DNA of 64,000 nt from Bradyrhizobium erythrophlei. Lineage in GTDB: Bacteria > Pseudomonadota > Alphaproteobacteria > Rhizobiales > Xanthobacteraceae. Location: NCBI RefSeq assembly GCF_900142985.1, contig NZ_LT670849.1:4046501-4110500 (forward strand), written 5' to 3'. The notes below the pieces were generated by a model. It was not told the DNA's origin, ran no database searches, and saw only the letters and a program-made list of their open reading frames with translations. The translations under genes and the position numbers were made by a program. Below, in pieces: positions 53,994 to 62,180 of this stretch; positions within the stretch are counted from its first letter, which is position 1, and each line of letters starts with the position of its first letter.

Positions 53994-55037
53994 CTAGTGA
54001 GCGCTCAAGCGTTCGAGCGTGAGGCGGGCGATCGCAGCCGGCGCCTGGTCCGGAATCGCGAAAACACAGCTGACATTGATTTCGCAAAGCACGTAAGAGT
54101 CCTCGCCGGCGGCGTCCTTTGGTCCATACAGAAAGTCCGCGTCCCAGATGATGGGGAGCGAATGTCTCTCGATGCCGAGGACTTTCATCATCTGCGGCGT
54201 CCACTCGCTCTCCATTTTCGTCCGCAGGGCCTGAAACTGCGGTGCATCGGGCCCATGCATGATGCGCGGCCCGGGTTGCGCGGCCGGTGCGTCCGGTCCT
54301 TCGGGCGGAGGCGGGATCAGCGCCTTTATCTTCTGGTGTCCGAAGCCGGCAACCTTGTCCGCGCCCATGTAACAGCGAATCATCCCGTCGGGCAGCCGCG
54401 GCTGAAATGGTTGGTCGATGATGCATCCGCCCCAATCGAAATAGGGATCGCAGCGTGCGATAAATCTTTCGAGCGGCAAGGTCTCCGGCACGCTGCCGCT
54501 GCGCGCTTCGAGCACCGTGACGGAAGGCGTGGCGCCGGACGGCTGTGTGATCAGCTCGACCTTCCAGACGCCCTGACCGGCATTGCCGCGATTCTGCTTG
54601 ATGACGCGCGGTCCACCTGCGTGAAGCTGAAACGGGAAGCCGTCGCGAAATTCGCCGGCGCTGCGGTAGAGACAGGTGTCGGTGCCCCAGCCGAGATGTT
54701 TCGTGCGGTGCAGGACTTCCTTGACGCCCATCTTGAGGATCACGTCAGGATGCGCGCTGACGAAGCGTCCCGTTGCAGCCACCTCGCGCAGCAGGGCGTC
54801 AAGCTTCTCCCGCGTCCGCTCGTCCTGAAGCGGATTGACCCAAACCAATACGCCGTCGGTTTTCATGAGCTGCGCGCGGACCTCGTCCTGCAACTCCTCG
54901 CAGTAGACCGCGGGTTCTGCTTCGATGCCGAGCACCCGAAGCTCGGAGAATATCCTGATGTAGCGATTATTTTCCGGCGTCGCCTCGGCGCGCGTGGCGC
55001 CATCTCCACGCCAGACTATCGCAACTTTATGGCTCAC
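53994..55037 (-). CDS. Cj0069 family protein (ATP-grasp-like)
   Basis: The 347-residue protein begins 'KVAIVWRGDGATRAEATPENNRYIRIFSELRVLGIEAEPAVY', followed by 'DGVLVWVNPLQDERTREKLDALLREVA'. The middle region, 'GGPRVIKQNRGNAGQGVWKVELI', resembles an ATP-grasp nucleotide-binding loop, and 'ILCEINVSC'-type metal-binding residues are found at 'YVLCEINVSCVFAIPD'. It matches the Cj0069 family by overall look. The reaction is unknown. It is the third gene of the nine-heme cytochrome operon and overlaps the preceding gene (ATGA). Confidence 0.78.
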   Translation of the reverse strand: MSHKVAIVWRGDGATRAEATPENNRYIRIFSELRVLGIEAEPAVYCEELQDEVRAQLMKTDGVLVWVNPLQDERTREKLDALLREVAATGRFVSAHPDVILKMGVKEVLHRTKHLGWGTDTCLYRSAGEFRDGFPFQLHAGGPRVIKQNRGNAGQGVWKVELITQPSGATPSVTVLEARSGSVPETLPLERFIARCDPYFDWGGCIIDQPFQPRLPDGMIRCYMGADKVAGFGHQKIKALIPPPPEGPDAPAAQPGPRIMHGPDAPQFQALRTKMESEWTPQMMKVLGIERHSLPIIWDADFLYGPKDAAGEDSYVLCEINVSCVFAIPDQAPAAIARLTLERLSAH

Positions 55038-55849
55038 CGCGAAAGGCCCCAGTTGCTGAAGGTCACGCCGGGCTTCGTCGGCGCCTTGTCGCCTTCCTCC
55101 TTGAACGCAAAGGTAAGGCCGGCGCGGATTTCATTGACGGCGTGACCGTTCACGGTCGCGTAGCGATAGGCGGCGTCGAGCGCGAGATCCTTATCGACCT
55201 GCCAGATCGCGCCGACCAGCACCGAACGGCTTTCGGTCTCGGTCCAGACCTTGTCGTAGAACGTCTCGAGCACCGGGCGGACTTTCCAGTCGCGCGGTCC
55301 CTCGAGGATGACGCCGACGAACGCTTCGGCCTGATGGTCGCGGGTGAGATTGGTTTCGACGTTGAAATGCGCCGTACCCCAGTCCCAGCGCTGCGACACG
55401 ATGCCCGCCCAGCTGAAGCCGACGCCGGAGTCGGCATTGATGCCGGGCAACAGCGGGCCGAATTCGGTGGCGACGCTGATGCCGGATCCGGATTTGTCCT
55501 GCAGCGAGCCGGGGATGATGACGTATTTGAGGAATGCGCCGGTGGCGGCGACGCTGGGCTGGCCGCCGCCGGTGATCGGCGACAGCATCGCGGTTTGCAG
55601 CACCATTTCCCAGCGATCGGCGAATCCGTAGTTATAAACGACGAACGGCGCCACCGCGGTCGATTGCGATCCCGTCTTTTGGTAACCGAACGGCTGCAGT
55701 TCGATCTCGGTTTCGTTGACGTCGGCGACCGCCGCATCGGTGCCGTCAAAAGGCCGATAGGCGAGAGCCGGCGGCGCGCAAAGCCCGAGCACGAACGCGG
55801 TCAGCGCAACTGCCGCCAGCGTGCGTCGGGTGTGAGCGCGTCGTCTCAT
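55034..55849 (-). CDS. Secreted beta-barrel-like outer-membrane protein
   Basis: The 271-residue protein has a signal peptide (about residues 1-31, 'LCAPPALA') and a long series of alternating strands ('AVAPFVVYNYGFADRWEMVLQTAMLS', 'KVRPVLETFYDKVWTETESRSVLVGAIWQ', 'DAAYRYATVNGHAVNEIRAGLTFAFK'), typical of small transporter-type outer-membrane barrels. It lies between the nine-heme cytochrome and the Cj0069-like protein with four-base overlaps on both sides. It may be the outer-membrane part of an electron-transfer system, which is inference. Confidence 0.75.
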   Translation of the reverse strand: MRRRAHTRRTLAAVALTAFVLGLCAPPALAYRPFDGTDAAVADVNETEIELQPFGYQKTGSQSTAVAPFVVYNYGFADRWEMVLQTAMLSPITGGGQPSVAATGAFLKYVIIPGSLQDKSGSGISVATEFGPLLPGINADSGVGFSWAGIVSQRWDWGTAHFNVETNLTRDHQAEAFVGVILEGPRDWKVRPVLETFYDKVWTETESRSVLVGAIWQVDKDLALDAAYRYATVNGHAVNEIRAGLTFAFKEEGDKAPTKPGVTFSNWGLSR

Positions 55850-57534
55850 CGCGACATCCGCCAGGGCGAGCGATCCGGCCAGGATTCCAGCGCGGCCTTT
55901 GCCCATTCGATCGATTTGTCGGTGTGGCAGAGGTTGCAGGCGTTCGGGATCTTCAGCGTCTCGGTGTCGCCCGGCGTCACGAAGCGGAAGGTGTGACTCC
56001 GCACGTTCTGGTCGGCGATGGTCTGCTCGATCTTGGGCATGTGGCAGGCGATGCATTCGCTGCCGGCGCTATCCGCCTTGTGGTGGGTATGCGCCTCGAC
56101 GCTGGGTGCGTGCGGACCGGCCTGCGCATTCGGGCCATGGCAATCGAGGCACAGCGCATTGCCTTGCTTGCGCACCATGGCGACATTGTCGCCGCCATGC
56201 GGATCATGGCAGGAAAAGCAGGTGACGCCGCGGGCGTACATCAGGCTTTGCACGAAGTCGTTGCCTTGCATGCGGTTCTTGTGGGAGGTGCCGTCGGCAA
56301 AATGGGTGAACGTGGTTTCGCCGAGCTTGTGCTCCTCAAGATTCCAGTAGTCTTTCAGATTCTTGGTGACGTCGTAACCCACCGGCCAGTCATAATATTT
56401 GCCTTCGATCGGCTTGGTTTTGGGCTGGCCCTGCGAGTGGCACTGGATGCAGGTGTCGCTGGCATGGACGTAATCGAAGCGGCCGGGATTGGCGACGGTC
56501 TCGCGAACCGGCTTCCTGACATGCGCCTCGCCCGGGCCGTGACAACGCTCGCAGCCGACATTCCATTCCGTCACCGTCTTGGTCTTGATGTCGTAGTTCA
56601 CCGAGTGGCAGCCGTCGCAGAGCGGCCCGGTCGGACGCTGGAAATTATCGGGCGGGTAAAGCGCCGCCCACCAGTCGCCGGTATTGGGTACGAAATACTT
56701 GCTCCAGGTCTGATGATAGACGTCCCATTGCACTGGAAGCGGGAAATAGTCGTCGCCGATTTTCTTGAAGTAGCGCTGCTTCCAGCGGCTGCCATAGACG
56801 AGGGCGACATCGTCTTTGGTGAAGTTGAAGACCGGATTTGGCTTCGTGATGTCGGGGATGATCGCGTCGGGATGTTCGCGCGGATCGCGCACCACGTTGG
56901 CCATGCGCGTCTTGATCCAGCGCGCGTAGACCTCTTCGTGACATCCCTTGCACGCTAGCGATCCGACATAGCGTCCGTGATCCGGCGGCGGGCTCGCATC
57001 CGCAGCCGCTGCGGCGGGAACGAGCGACGCCACTTCCGGCAGATGGCGGATGTAACTCACGAGCTGCCAGATCTGCCGGTCGGGCAAATTCCAGGCGGGC
57101 ATGCCGGTGTTACGAATGCCGTTGCGGATGTGATAGAAAAGCTCGCCGTCGGGCGTCGCCTGGATTGCAAACGAACGCAGCGCGGGCGGGCGCGGATATT
57201 GTCCGGCGCCGATGGTCGTCTTGCCGCCGCCGTCATAGGCGTGGCAGGTCTCGCACTTCTCCCGATATAGATCCCGGCCCGCCGCGATGTCGGCGAGATC
57301 CTTCAGCGGATTGATGGCGTTCTTGGCTTGGGCGGGGACGCTCTGGTGCAAAAGCCACGTGGCAATGACGACCTCTGCGGTCGGCGGCTCCTGATGGGCG
57401 ATCGACAGGCCGGGAACAAGAGCCGCGTAGAGCGCGCCGCCGACGGCGCCAACCGCCACAATAATGCCGGCGACCCAGATGAGGGTTTTTCTTCGCTGCG
57501 TGTTTTTGGGGGATTCGAGGTTATCTGAAGACAT
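55846..57534 (-). CDS. Nine-heme c-type cytochrome, membrane-anchored
   Basis: The 562-residue protein has one N-terminal transmembrane helix ('TLIWVAGIIVAVGAVGGALYAALV') and no obvious cleavage site, so it should face the periplasm. Nine CxxCH motifs follow in order: CETCH, CKGCH, CDGCH, CERCH, CIQCH, CFSCH, CLDCH, CIACH, CNLCH. The first lies in a mono-heme cytochrome c domain ('DLYREKCETCHAYDGGGKTTIGAGQYPRPPALRS', 'GMPAWNLPDRQIWQLVSYIRHL'), and the rest form a multiheme module similar to NrfA/NapC-linked or cytochrome c554-type proteins. Substrate is unknown. It starts the operon behind a chrB-like promoter. Confidence 0.88.
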   Translation of the reverse strand: MSSDNLESPKNTQRRKTLIWVAGIIVAVGAVGGALYAALVPGLSIAHQEPPTAEVVIATWLLHQSVPAQAKNAINPLKDLADIAAGRDLYREKCETCHAYDGGGKTTIGAGQYPRPPALRSFAIQATPDGELFYHIRNGIRNTGMPAWNLPDRQIWQLVSYIRHLPEVASLVPAAAAADASPPPDHGRYVGSLACKGCHEEVYARWIKTRMANVVRDPREHPDAIIPDITKPNPVFNFTKDDVALVYGSRWKQRYFKKIGDDYFPLPVQWDVYHQTWSKYFVPNTGDWWAALYPPDNFQRPTGPLCDGCHSVNYDIKTKTVTEWNVGCERCHGPGEAHVRKPVRETVANPGRFDYVHASDTCIQCHSQGQPKTKPIEGKYYDWPVGYDVTKNLKDYWNLEEHKLGETTFTHFADGTSHKNRMQGNDFVQSLMYARGVTCFSCHDPHGGDNVAMVRKQGNALCLDCHGPNAQAGPHAPSVEAHTHHKADSAGSECIACHMPKIEQTIADQNVRSHTFRFVTPGDTETLKIPNACNLCHTDKSIEWAKAALESWPDRSPWRMSR

Positions 57535-57582
57535 GCTGCGTCCTTGGCGAACGGGACGCGATACTTTGGCTTGGCGCCTCGC

Positions 57583-57637
57583 GGGGAGATCGCTTTCCCC
57601 GTTCGACGAATTAAGTCGGTCGTCCCCGATCTGTCAA
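57583..57637 (-). promoter_or_regulatory. Promoter and palindromic operator of the nine-heme cytochrome operon
   Basis: On the minus strand TTGACA (57637-57632) and TTAATT (57614-57609) are 17 bases apart. The palindrome-like GGGGAAAGCGATCTCCCC (57600-57583) lies where transcription should begin. The following 48 leader bases up to the start codon are nearly the same as those of the chrB-like gene, including CGCGTCCCGTTCGCCAAGG as against CGCGTCCGGTTCACCAAGG. Confidence 0.75.
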
Positions 57638-57693
57638 CCGGCGGAGGCTCCGCGCGACTCACGAACAGTTCATCGCTCAAATTGAGGGCAGTT

Positions 57694-58872
57694 CTAGTGG
57701 ACCATGACCCAGTCCGGTCGAAGAATCGGATACGCAATGAGACCGATGACGGCGGTTGCGCCGATCAGCAAGGGATTGCTGACCTTCCAGCGGAACAGGA
57801 TGGCTAGGCACGCGATTCCGATCAGCGCCGTCAGCCAGTCGCCGATCGCGATCTTTCCAAGCAGGAAACAGGCGCCCAGGATGGTTCCGATCGCGGCCGC
57901 ATACGCTCCCTTGACGAAACCCTGAACATTGGCGTTTCCGCGATGGCGTGCAAGCAGCGGCGCCACGATCAGCACCAGAAGGAACGACGGCAGGAAGATG
58001 CCAATCGTCGACACCACCGATCCCCAGAATCCGGCGACAAGATAGCCGACGAAAGTGGCCGTGATTACCACGGGACCGGGGCTGATCATGCCGACAGCAA
58101 CCGCGATGAGGAATTGTCGCTCGTCCAGCCAACCGTACTGCTGCACCAGTCCCTGTTCGAGGAACGGAACGATCACGAGCCCGCTGCCGAAGGTCATCGA
58201 GCCGGCCTTGAGAAAGAACAGCAGGAGCTTGCCGAGGACCGAGCCTGTCGCGACCGGCGCAATAGGGGCCGCGACAGCCGGCACCACAATGATCGCCGGC
58301 AGGGTCGCCGATGTCCGCTTGAACAGGCTGCCATAATAGAGGATGCCGACGAGCCCGGCGCCAATGAACAGCAGCGCGACTTCTGCTTGCAGGATCACGG
58401 TGACGGCAAGACAGACGGCCGCAATCCCCCACTGCAACCAGTCTTCCATGCCGAGTTTTGTCAGCCGATAACAGGAATGCAGAATGAGGGCGATCACCGC
58501 CGGGCTGACGCCGTAGAAGATAGCCGTTACCGGCTGAAGATCTCCCAGATAGACGTAGAGCGCGCCGAGCGCGGCCACGATCACAAAATTCGGAAGGATG
58601 AATGCCCATCCGCCGGCCCAGGCGCCCCAGAAGCCGCAGCGGAGCCAGGCGATATAGATGCCGACCTGAATCGCCAGCGGCCCGGGCAACGATTGGCAGA
58701 TCGCGATCGCCTCGCGCATCTGCTCTTTCGTCAGCCACTTCTTGTCATCGACCAGTTCCCGCTCCATCTGGCCGACCAGTGCGACCGGACCGCCGAAGCC
58801 GAGAAAGCCGAGCCGCAGGAAATAGCGCACCAGTTCGGCCATCCGGCCTTGCTTGATTGCCGTTTCTGTCAT
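57694..58872 (-). CDS. chrA: Chromate transporter, two-domain CHR family
   Basis: The 392-residue protein has two homologous CHR domains. The first includes 'LGFLGFGGPVALVGQMERELVDDKKWLTKEQMREAIAICQSLPGPLAIQVGIYI' and the second 'GSMTFGSGLVIVPFLEQGLVQQYGWLDERQFLIAVAVGMISPGPVVITATFVGYL'. Both carry the FGGP/FGSG and SxPGP motifs. It is a membrane protein with about 10-11 helices that exports chromate, driven by the proton gradient. It is the last gene of the chrB-like-DUF1259-chrA operon. Confidence 0.93.
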   Translation of the reverse strand: MTETAIKQGRMAELVRYFLRLGFLGFGGPVALVGQMERELVDDKKWLTKEQMREAIAICQSLPGPLAIQVGIYIAWLRCGFWGAWAGGWAFILPNFVIVAALGALYVYLGDLQPVTAIFYGVSPAVIALILHSCYRLTKLGMEDWLQWGIAAVCLAVTVILQAEVALLFIGAGLVGILYYGSLFKRTSATLPAIIVVPAVAAPIAPVATGSVLGKLLLFFLKAGSMTFGSGLVIVPFLEQGLVQQYGWLDERQFLIAVAVGMISPGPVVITATFVGYLVAGFWGSVVSTIGIFLPSFLLVLIVAPLLARHRGNANVQGFVKGAYAAAIGTILGACFLLGKIAIGDWLTALIGIACLAILFRWKVSNPLLIGATAVIGLIAYPILRPDWVMVH

Positions 58873-58893
58873 GGTCGATACCTCGGTTCGATA

Positions 58894-59832
58894 TCAGCTC
58901 TTCGTACTCGCGGTCTTGTCCAGCGCCGCGCGCAGGCCCTTCGCCAGCTTCACGGCATCATCGTTGGCCCAGAAATGCATGAAGTACAGGCGCGGCTGTT
59001 CGTCGAGCATGTGACTGTGCAGCGCCGTCACCTCGATGCCGTTCTCTCGCAGCGCTCTGATGACGGGATTGACTTCGCTCCCAATCAGGACGAAGTCGCC
59101 CGTAATGGCAGCCTTGCCGCTGCCCGTCCGCTGGAAGTTGATGGCGGTCGCCACACCCATTGGACCGACCGGCGCGAGCTGTATTCCTTCTTCGGTGACC
59201 GGATCGCGGCGCGGCACGCCGAACTGGTAGACGCCGCCATTGGCCTGTCCCTTGACGCCGATGATCTGGTCGAGCTGTGCCGTGTCGAGATCGACGGCTG
59301 GAGGAGGCGACGTCGACGCCGGGATGATAAGCGGCGTCTTGCTTTCGGCGAGTGCGTTACGGATGGCTGAGGCCAGCTTGACCGGATCGCCATGGCCGCC
59401 GACATGCATGTAGAAGGTCGCAGGATTCGCGCGCAGCAGATGATTGTGCACGGCGGTGATCTCAAGGCCGCCTTCCATCAGTTTAAGCATCACCGGATTG
59501 ACCTCGGACTCCAGCAACACCAGGTCGCCCATCGCCATCACGCCGCCATGCGCGGGCTTGAACGCGACCCAGCCGCCGAGCGCAAAGCTCGTTTTGATCG
59601 CCACACCATCCAGCGTCACCGAAAGATCGGAGCGCCCGAAGCCGTAACGATGCACGTCGCCGGAGACGGCCGCTTTCCGGCCAAGCGTCTCGTCGACTTT
59701 CGTCCAGTCGATCTCCTGGGCATGCGCGGGCGAAATGAAAACGTCCGCGATGACGTTCCATCCGGCCTTTGCGCCGAGGGTGGCGGAAAACGCCGCGAGA
59801 ACGAGTGTCGTTGTCAGGAACTTGTTGCGCAT
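58894..59832 (-). CDS. DUF1259 domain-containing secreted protein (LppY/LpqO family)
   Basis: The 312-residue protein has a signal peptide (about residues 1-38) and two tandem copies of a 125-residue domain. They align as 'VFRYGFGRSDL...ESEVNPVMLKLMEGGLEITAVHNHLL' (about 62-150) and 'VYQFGVPRRD...GSEVNPVIRALRENGIEVTALHSHML' (about 205-290). Both have conserved His residues in HNH/HSH and 'FYMH'/'YFMHF'. The family is annotated LppY/LpqO and its function is not known. It regularly accompanies chromate-resistance genes in proteobacteria. The conserved His residues suggest metal binding. Confidence 0.88.
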   Translation of the reverse strand: MRNKFLTTTLVLAAFSATLGAKAGWNVIADVFISPAHAQEIDWTKVDETLGRKAAVSGDVHRYGFGRSDLSVTLDGVAIKTSFALGGWVAFKPAHGGVMAMGDLVLLESEVNPVMLKLMEGGLEITAVHNHLLRANPATFYMHVGGHGDPVKLASAIRNALAESKTPLIIPASTSPPPAVDLDTAQLDQIIGVKGQANGGVYQFGVPRRDPVTEEGIQLAPVGPMGVATAINFQRTGSGKAAITGDFVLIGSEVNPVIRALRENGIEVTALHSHMLDEQPRLYFMHFWANDDAVKLAKGLRAALDKTASTKS

Positions 59833-59880
59833 GATCGCGTCCTCTCTGCTGATTCATCGCCCCACGTCGTGCTCTCCCCC

Positions 59881-60699
59881 TTACGGCTTCGCCTTGTTCG
59901 TCGGCCAGTTGTGGGTTTCCTTCGCTGCGTCCCGGCACCAGCGATAGAACGCGTCGTAGAGCAGCATGCCGGCGTCGAGCTGTTCCAGATCGTCGTCATA
60001 CATCCGCGACAGGCCGAGCGAGGCCGCGAGCAATCCCGGCGCCTCCGGCGAAAGATCGAGCCGTGCCGTGTCGGCCGCGCGCACCATGGCGGCCAGCCGC
60101 TCCAATGGCGGCATCGACAGGCCGAACTCCTGGACCATGACGTCGAACGTGCACAGCTCGCCGCGATGGCTCCAGAATACGTGTTCGACGTCGAACGGCA
60201 CGGCTTCAAAGCGCGCGGCGACGCCATCGACTTCGGCAGGCGCAACGAACAGGAAAACGGCGCGAGGGTCGACGAAACGGCGGATCAGCCAGGGACAGGC
60301 AATGCGGTCGATCTTCGGCCGCGACCGCGTGACCCAGACCGTGCGTCCCTGCGCATCGCGCTTTGGAAGCTTGTCGGCCGCAACCGTCGGAAGCCCAGCC
60401 TTTCTCCAGGCGGCGTGGCCGCCTTCCAGCGTCTCGGCGGCGATGCCATCGTGGCGGAGCCGCGCCGCAGTGCCTTCGGCGAGCGCTCCACCGTTGCGGC
60501 AGATCACGATCACAGGCTGCCCGGCAAAGCTGGCCGACCATTCCCCGACATGACGATGTGACTGGCGCGATGCGCCCGGAATGAGGCGCGGGTCCGCCGC
60601 CAAGTCTTCGTCGGGGCGAACGTCGATCAGCGCCGGCGCCTTCGCCGTGCCAACGAGGCGGAACAGTTTTTCGGATGAAATCGAGGTGTAGGATGACAT
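59881..60699 (-). CDS. Rhodanese domain fused to ChrB C-terminal domain
   Basis: The 272-residue protein has a rhodanese domain (about residues 1-110). The active-site cysteine is in 'VIVICRNGGALAEG', and 'LIDVRPDEDLAADPRLIPGASRQS' is also typical. A ChrB-type C-terminal domain follows ('VTRSRPKIDRIACPWLIRRFVDPRAVFLFV', 'CTFDVMVQEFGL', 'LLYDAFYRWCRDAAKETHNWP'). ChrB in other bacteria is a chromate-responsive regulator with an N-terminal DNA-binding part, which is missing here. So this protein is unlikely to be the regulator itself. ATG 60699 has AAGGACG upstream. Confidence 0.88.
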   Translation of the reverse strand: MSSYTSISSEKLFRLVGTAKAPALIDVRPDEDLAADPRLIPGASRQSHRHVGEWSASFAGQPVIVICRNGGALAEGTAARLRHDGIAAETLEGGHAAWRKAGLPTVAADKLPKRDAQGRTVWVTRSRPKIDRIACPWLIRRFVDPRAVFLFVAPAEVDGVAARFEAVPFDVEHVFWSHRGELCTFDVMVQEFGLSMPPLERLAAMVRAADTARLDLSPEAPGLLAASLGLSRMYDDDLEQLDAGMLLYDAFYRWCRDAAKETHNWPTNKAKP

Positions 60700-60747
60700 G
60701 CTGCGTCCTTGGTGAACCGGACGCGATTCTTGGGCATGTCGCCTGGA

Positions 60748-60801
60748 GGGGAGATCGCTATCCCCTGCTGGATTTAGTATCAAGACGAGCGAGCTTGTCA
60801 A
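60748..60801 (-). promoter_or_regulatory. Promoter and palindromic operator of the chrB-like operon
   Basis: On the minus strand TTGACA (60801-60796) and TACTAA (60779-60774) are 16 bases apart. GGGGATAGCGATCTCCCC (60765-60748) follows at the expected start of transcription. The palindrome differs from that of the nine-heme operon by one base, and the leader down to the start codon is shared with small differences. This points to one regulator for both operons. Confidence 0.75.
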
Positions 60802-60903
60802 TCATCCAGTTGCTGTTCCTAGATTCGAACCAGGAGATAGGATGGATCAGATTGTTAGTCGGAGCGCGGGGCGCGCGGCAATGAACGCGGCGCGTTGTCA
60901 CGA

Positions 60904-61428
60904 TCACAGGCAGGTATCGTTGATCATGATCCGGCAAGGTTTCTCCTTGCCGCCCTTGCCGCGTTTTTCGCGCTTGGGTTCCGGCGCTGCGATCACCATC
61001 GCCCAATAGGTGCGGCCGCTCTTGGCGCTTCTGGCGCTGGCGATGCCGACGCGCGAGGCGCCGTGCATCAACAGGTTATAGCGGTGCCCGCTCGATTCGA
61101 TCCATTGATCGAGCGTCTTCGGGAATGTGTCGTGGCCGTAGGCGATGTTCTCGGCGGATCTGACCGGACCAAGCTGGGTGACGCGCGCGCTGAACGGCCG
61201 CAGCGCGTCGTGCTCGAGCACGTCTCTCGCCGCCATCGCCTTTGCCTGCTCTTCGGCGATCCGTGAGAGCGCCGCATCGGTCTTCACCTTGCCTTCGCCG
61301 TGCGCGAGCCGGTAACCGGAAATCATCTCGGCCGGCGTCGCGGCCTCGGCAGCCACCGAGCAAACGAGCGCGAACAGGATTGCAGCCGAAGCGACGAGCC
61401 ATCGAGGCGATGTGGTCGGATCTTGCAT
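60904..61428 (-). CDS. CAP (SCP/PR1-like) domain secreted protein
   Basis: The 174-residue protein has an N-terminal signal peptide (about residues 1-29, 'AAEA'). A CAP domain follows: 'MISGYRLAHGEGKVKTDAALSRIAEEQAKAMAARDVLEHD', 'RSAENIAYGHDTFPKTLDQWIESSGHRYNLLMHGASRVGIASA'. The four conserved residues (H-E-H-H type) are found in D-V-L-E-H, S-A-E-N and S-G-H-R-Y-N-L-L. A tail of basic residues is followed by 'CRIMINDTC'. Function in bacteria is unclear. ATG 61428 gives the full signal peptide. Confidence 0.88.
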   Translation of the reverse strand: MQDPTTSPRWLVASAAILFALVCSVAAEAATPAEMISGYRLAHGEGKVKTDAALSRIAEEQAKAMAARDVLEHDALRPFSARVTQLGPVRSAENIAYGHDTFPKTLDQWIESSGHRYNLLMHGASRVGIASARSAKSGRTYWAMVIAAPEPKREKRGKGGKEKPCRIMINDTCL

Positions 61429-61608
61429 GATGAGGTCTGGTCCCTTGCCTGAAACAGAGGTTTTTCTAGCAGGAAAAGGCCAAAAAATGGCGATCCGGCC
61501 GTTCGTTGGCCCGGTCTCGATCAGGAATCTTCCCCGATCGGCGTAACTCCCGGCGCTGTTCCGACGTAGATCACCCCACGGGCCTTGTGCCTGAACAGAG
61601 GTGGACGC

Positions 61609-62069
61609 GTGAGCGAGGATCTGAGTTTCCGAAGGGCGCAAGAGGACGATTTTGCCGCCGTGCGCGGCCTTGCCGAACAGTTGGCAGCCCACATCGAAGA
61701 GCCGCCGCCACCACTGACGCTCGAGCGTTATCTCACCTTCTATGTTCGCGATCATGCGCCAATGCATCTCGTTCTCGCGGAGCGCGGCGGTCGCGTGGTC
61801 GGCATGATCGCGTGGGTACTGACTCACGAACTCTATAGCGCCCGCGCTTGCGTGTATGTCAGCGACATTGCGGTCCATGCCGAGGCGCGCGGGCAGGGCG
61901 TCGGCAAGGCGCTGATGGCGCAGGCGAAGGCTGGGGTCGCACGCAAGGAGCGCGCAAGCTTGCCTGGGATGTGTGGGACCGCAACGTCACCGCCCGGCAA
62001 TTCTATCAACGCCTCGGCGCCGCCATCGATTCCGAGGCGATCGGCCACGTCCTGACGCTTGGCGACTAG
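61609..62069 (+). pseudogene. GNAT family N-acetyltransferase gene with a frameshift
   Basis: The N-terminal part is a normal GNAT: 'LSFRRAQEDDFAAVRGLAEQLAAHI' then 'VSDIAVHAEARGQGVGKALMAQAKA' with the acetyl-CoA loop R-G-Q-G-V-G-K. Just after this, near 61927-61933, the frame should shift. The expected C-terminus 'KLAWDVWDRNVTARQFYQRLGA' is found intact in another frame, ending at the TAG at 62067-62069. The frame as it stands gives a different end (stop at 62055). A one-base deletion in the GAAGGCTGGGGT stretch would explain it. GTG 61609 is the probable start. Confidence 0.82.
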
Positions 62070-62144
62070 TGTCCGTGAGAAGCCGGCGACGGCGCCCCAA
62101 TCCGCGGGTGCGGATGCGGCCGTAGTCCTCCGTGTCGAGGCGGA

Positions 62145-62179
62145 TTGACATCCGGTCCATATTTCAATAATCGTTGAAG
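62145..62179 (+). promoter_or_regulatory. Predicted arsR promoter with overlapping ArsR operator
   Basis: TTGACA (62145-62150) is followed after 15-17 bases by AATAAT/TAATCG as a -10. An inverted repeat, TTCAA-TAATCG-TTGAA (62163-62178), overlaps it and ends two bases before the ATG of arsR. It fits a site for the ArsR dimer. The resulting transcript would begin close to or at the start codon. Confidence 0.65.
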
Positions 62180-62180
62180 T

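Noticed and set aside
53994..54002. CTAGTGAGC at the stop of the Cj0069-like gene as an element remnant
   Set aside because: The match ends after CTAGTG and the sequence is simply the end of the gene.
57691..57700. CTAGTGG at the chrA stop codon as another element end
   Set aside because: Only seven bases match and they belong to the coding end and stop of chrA. No hairpin arms are nearby.
57943..59370. 475-residue plus-strand frame opposite chrA and the DUF1259 gene
   Set aside because: It runs across two real minus-strand genes and is rich in Asp, Arg and His. It is a shadow frame.
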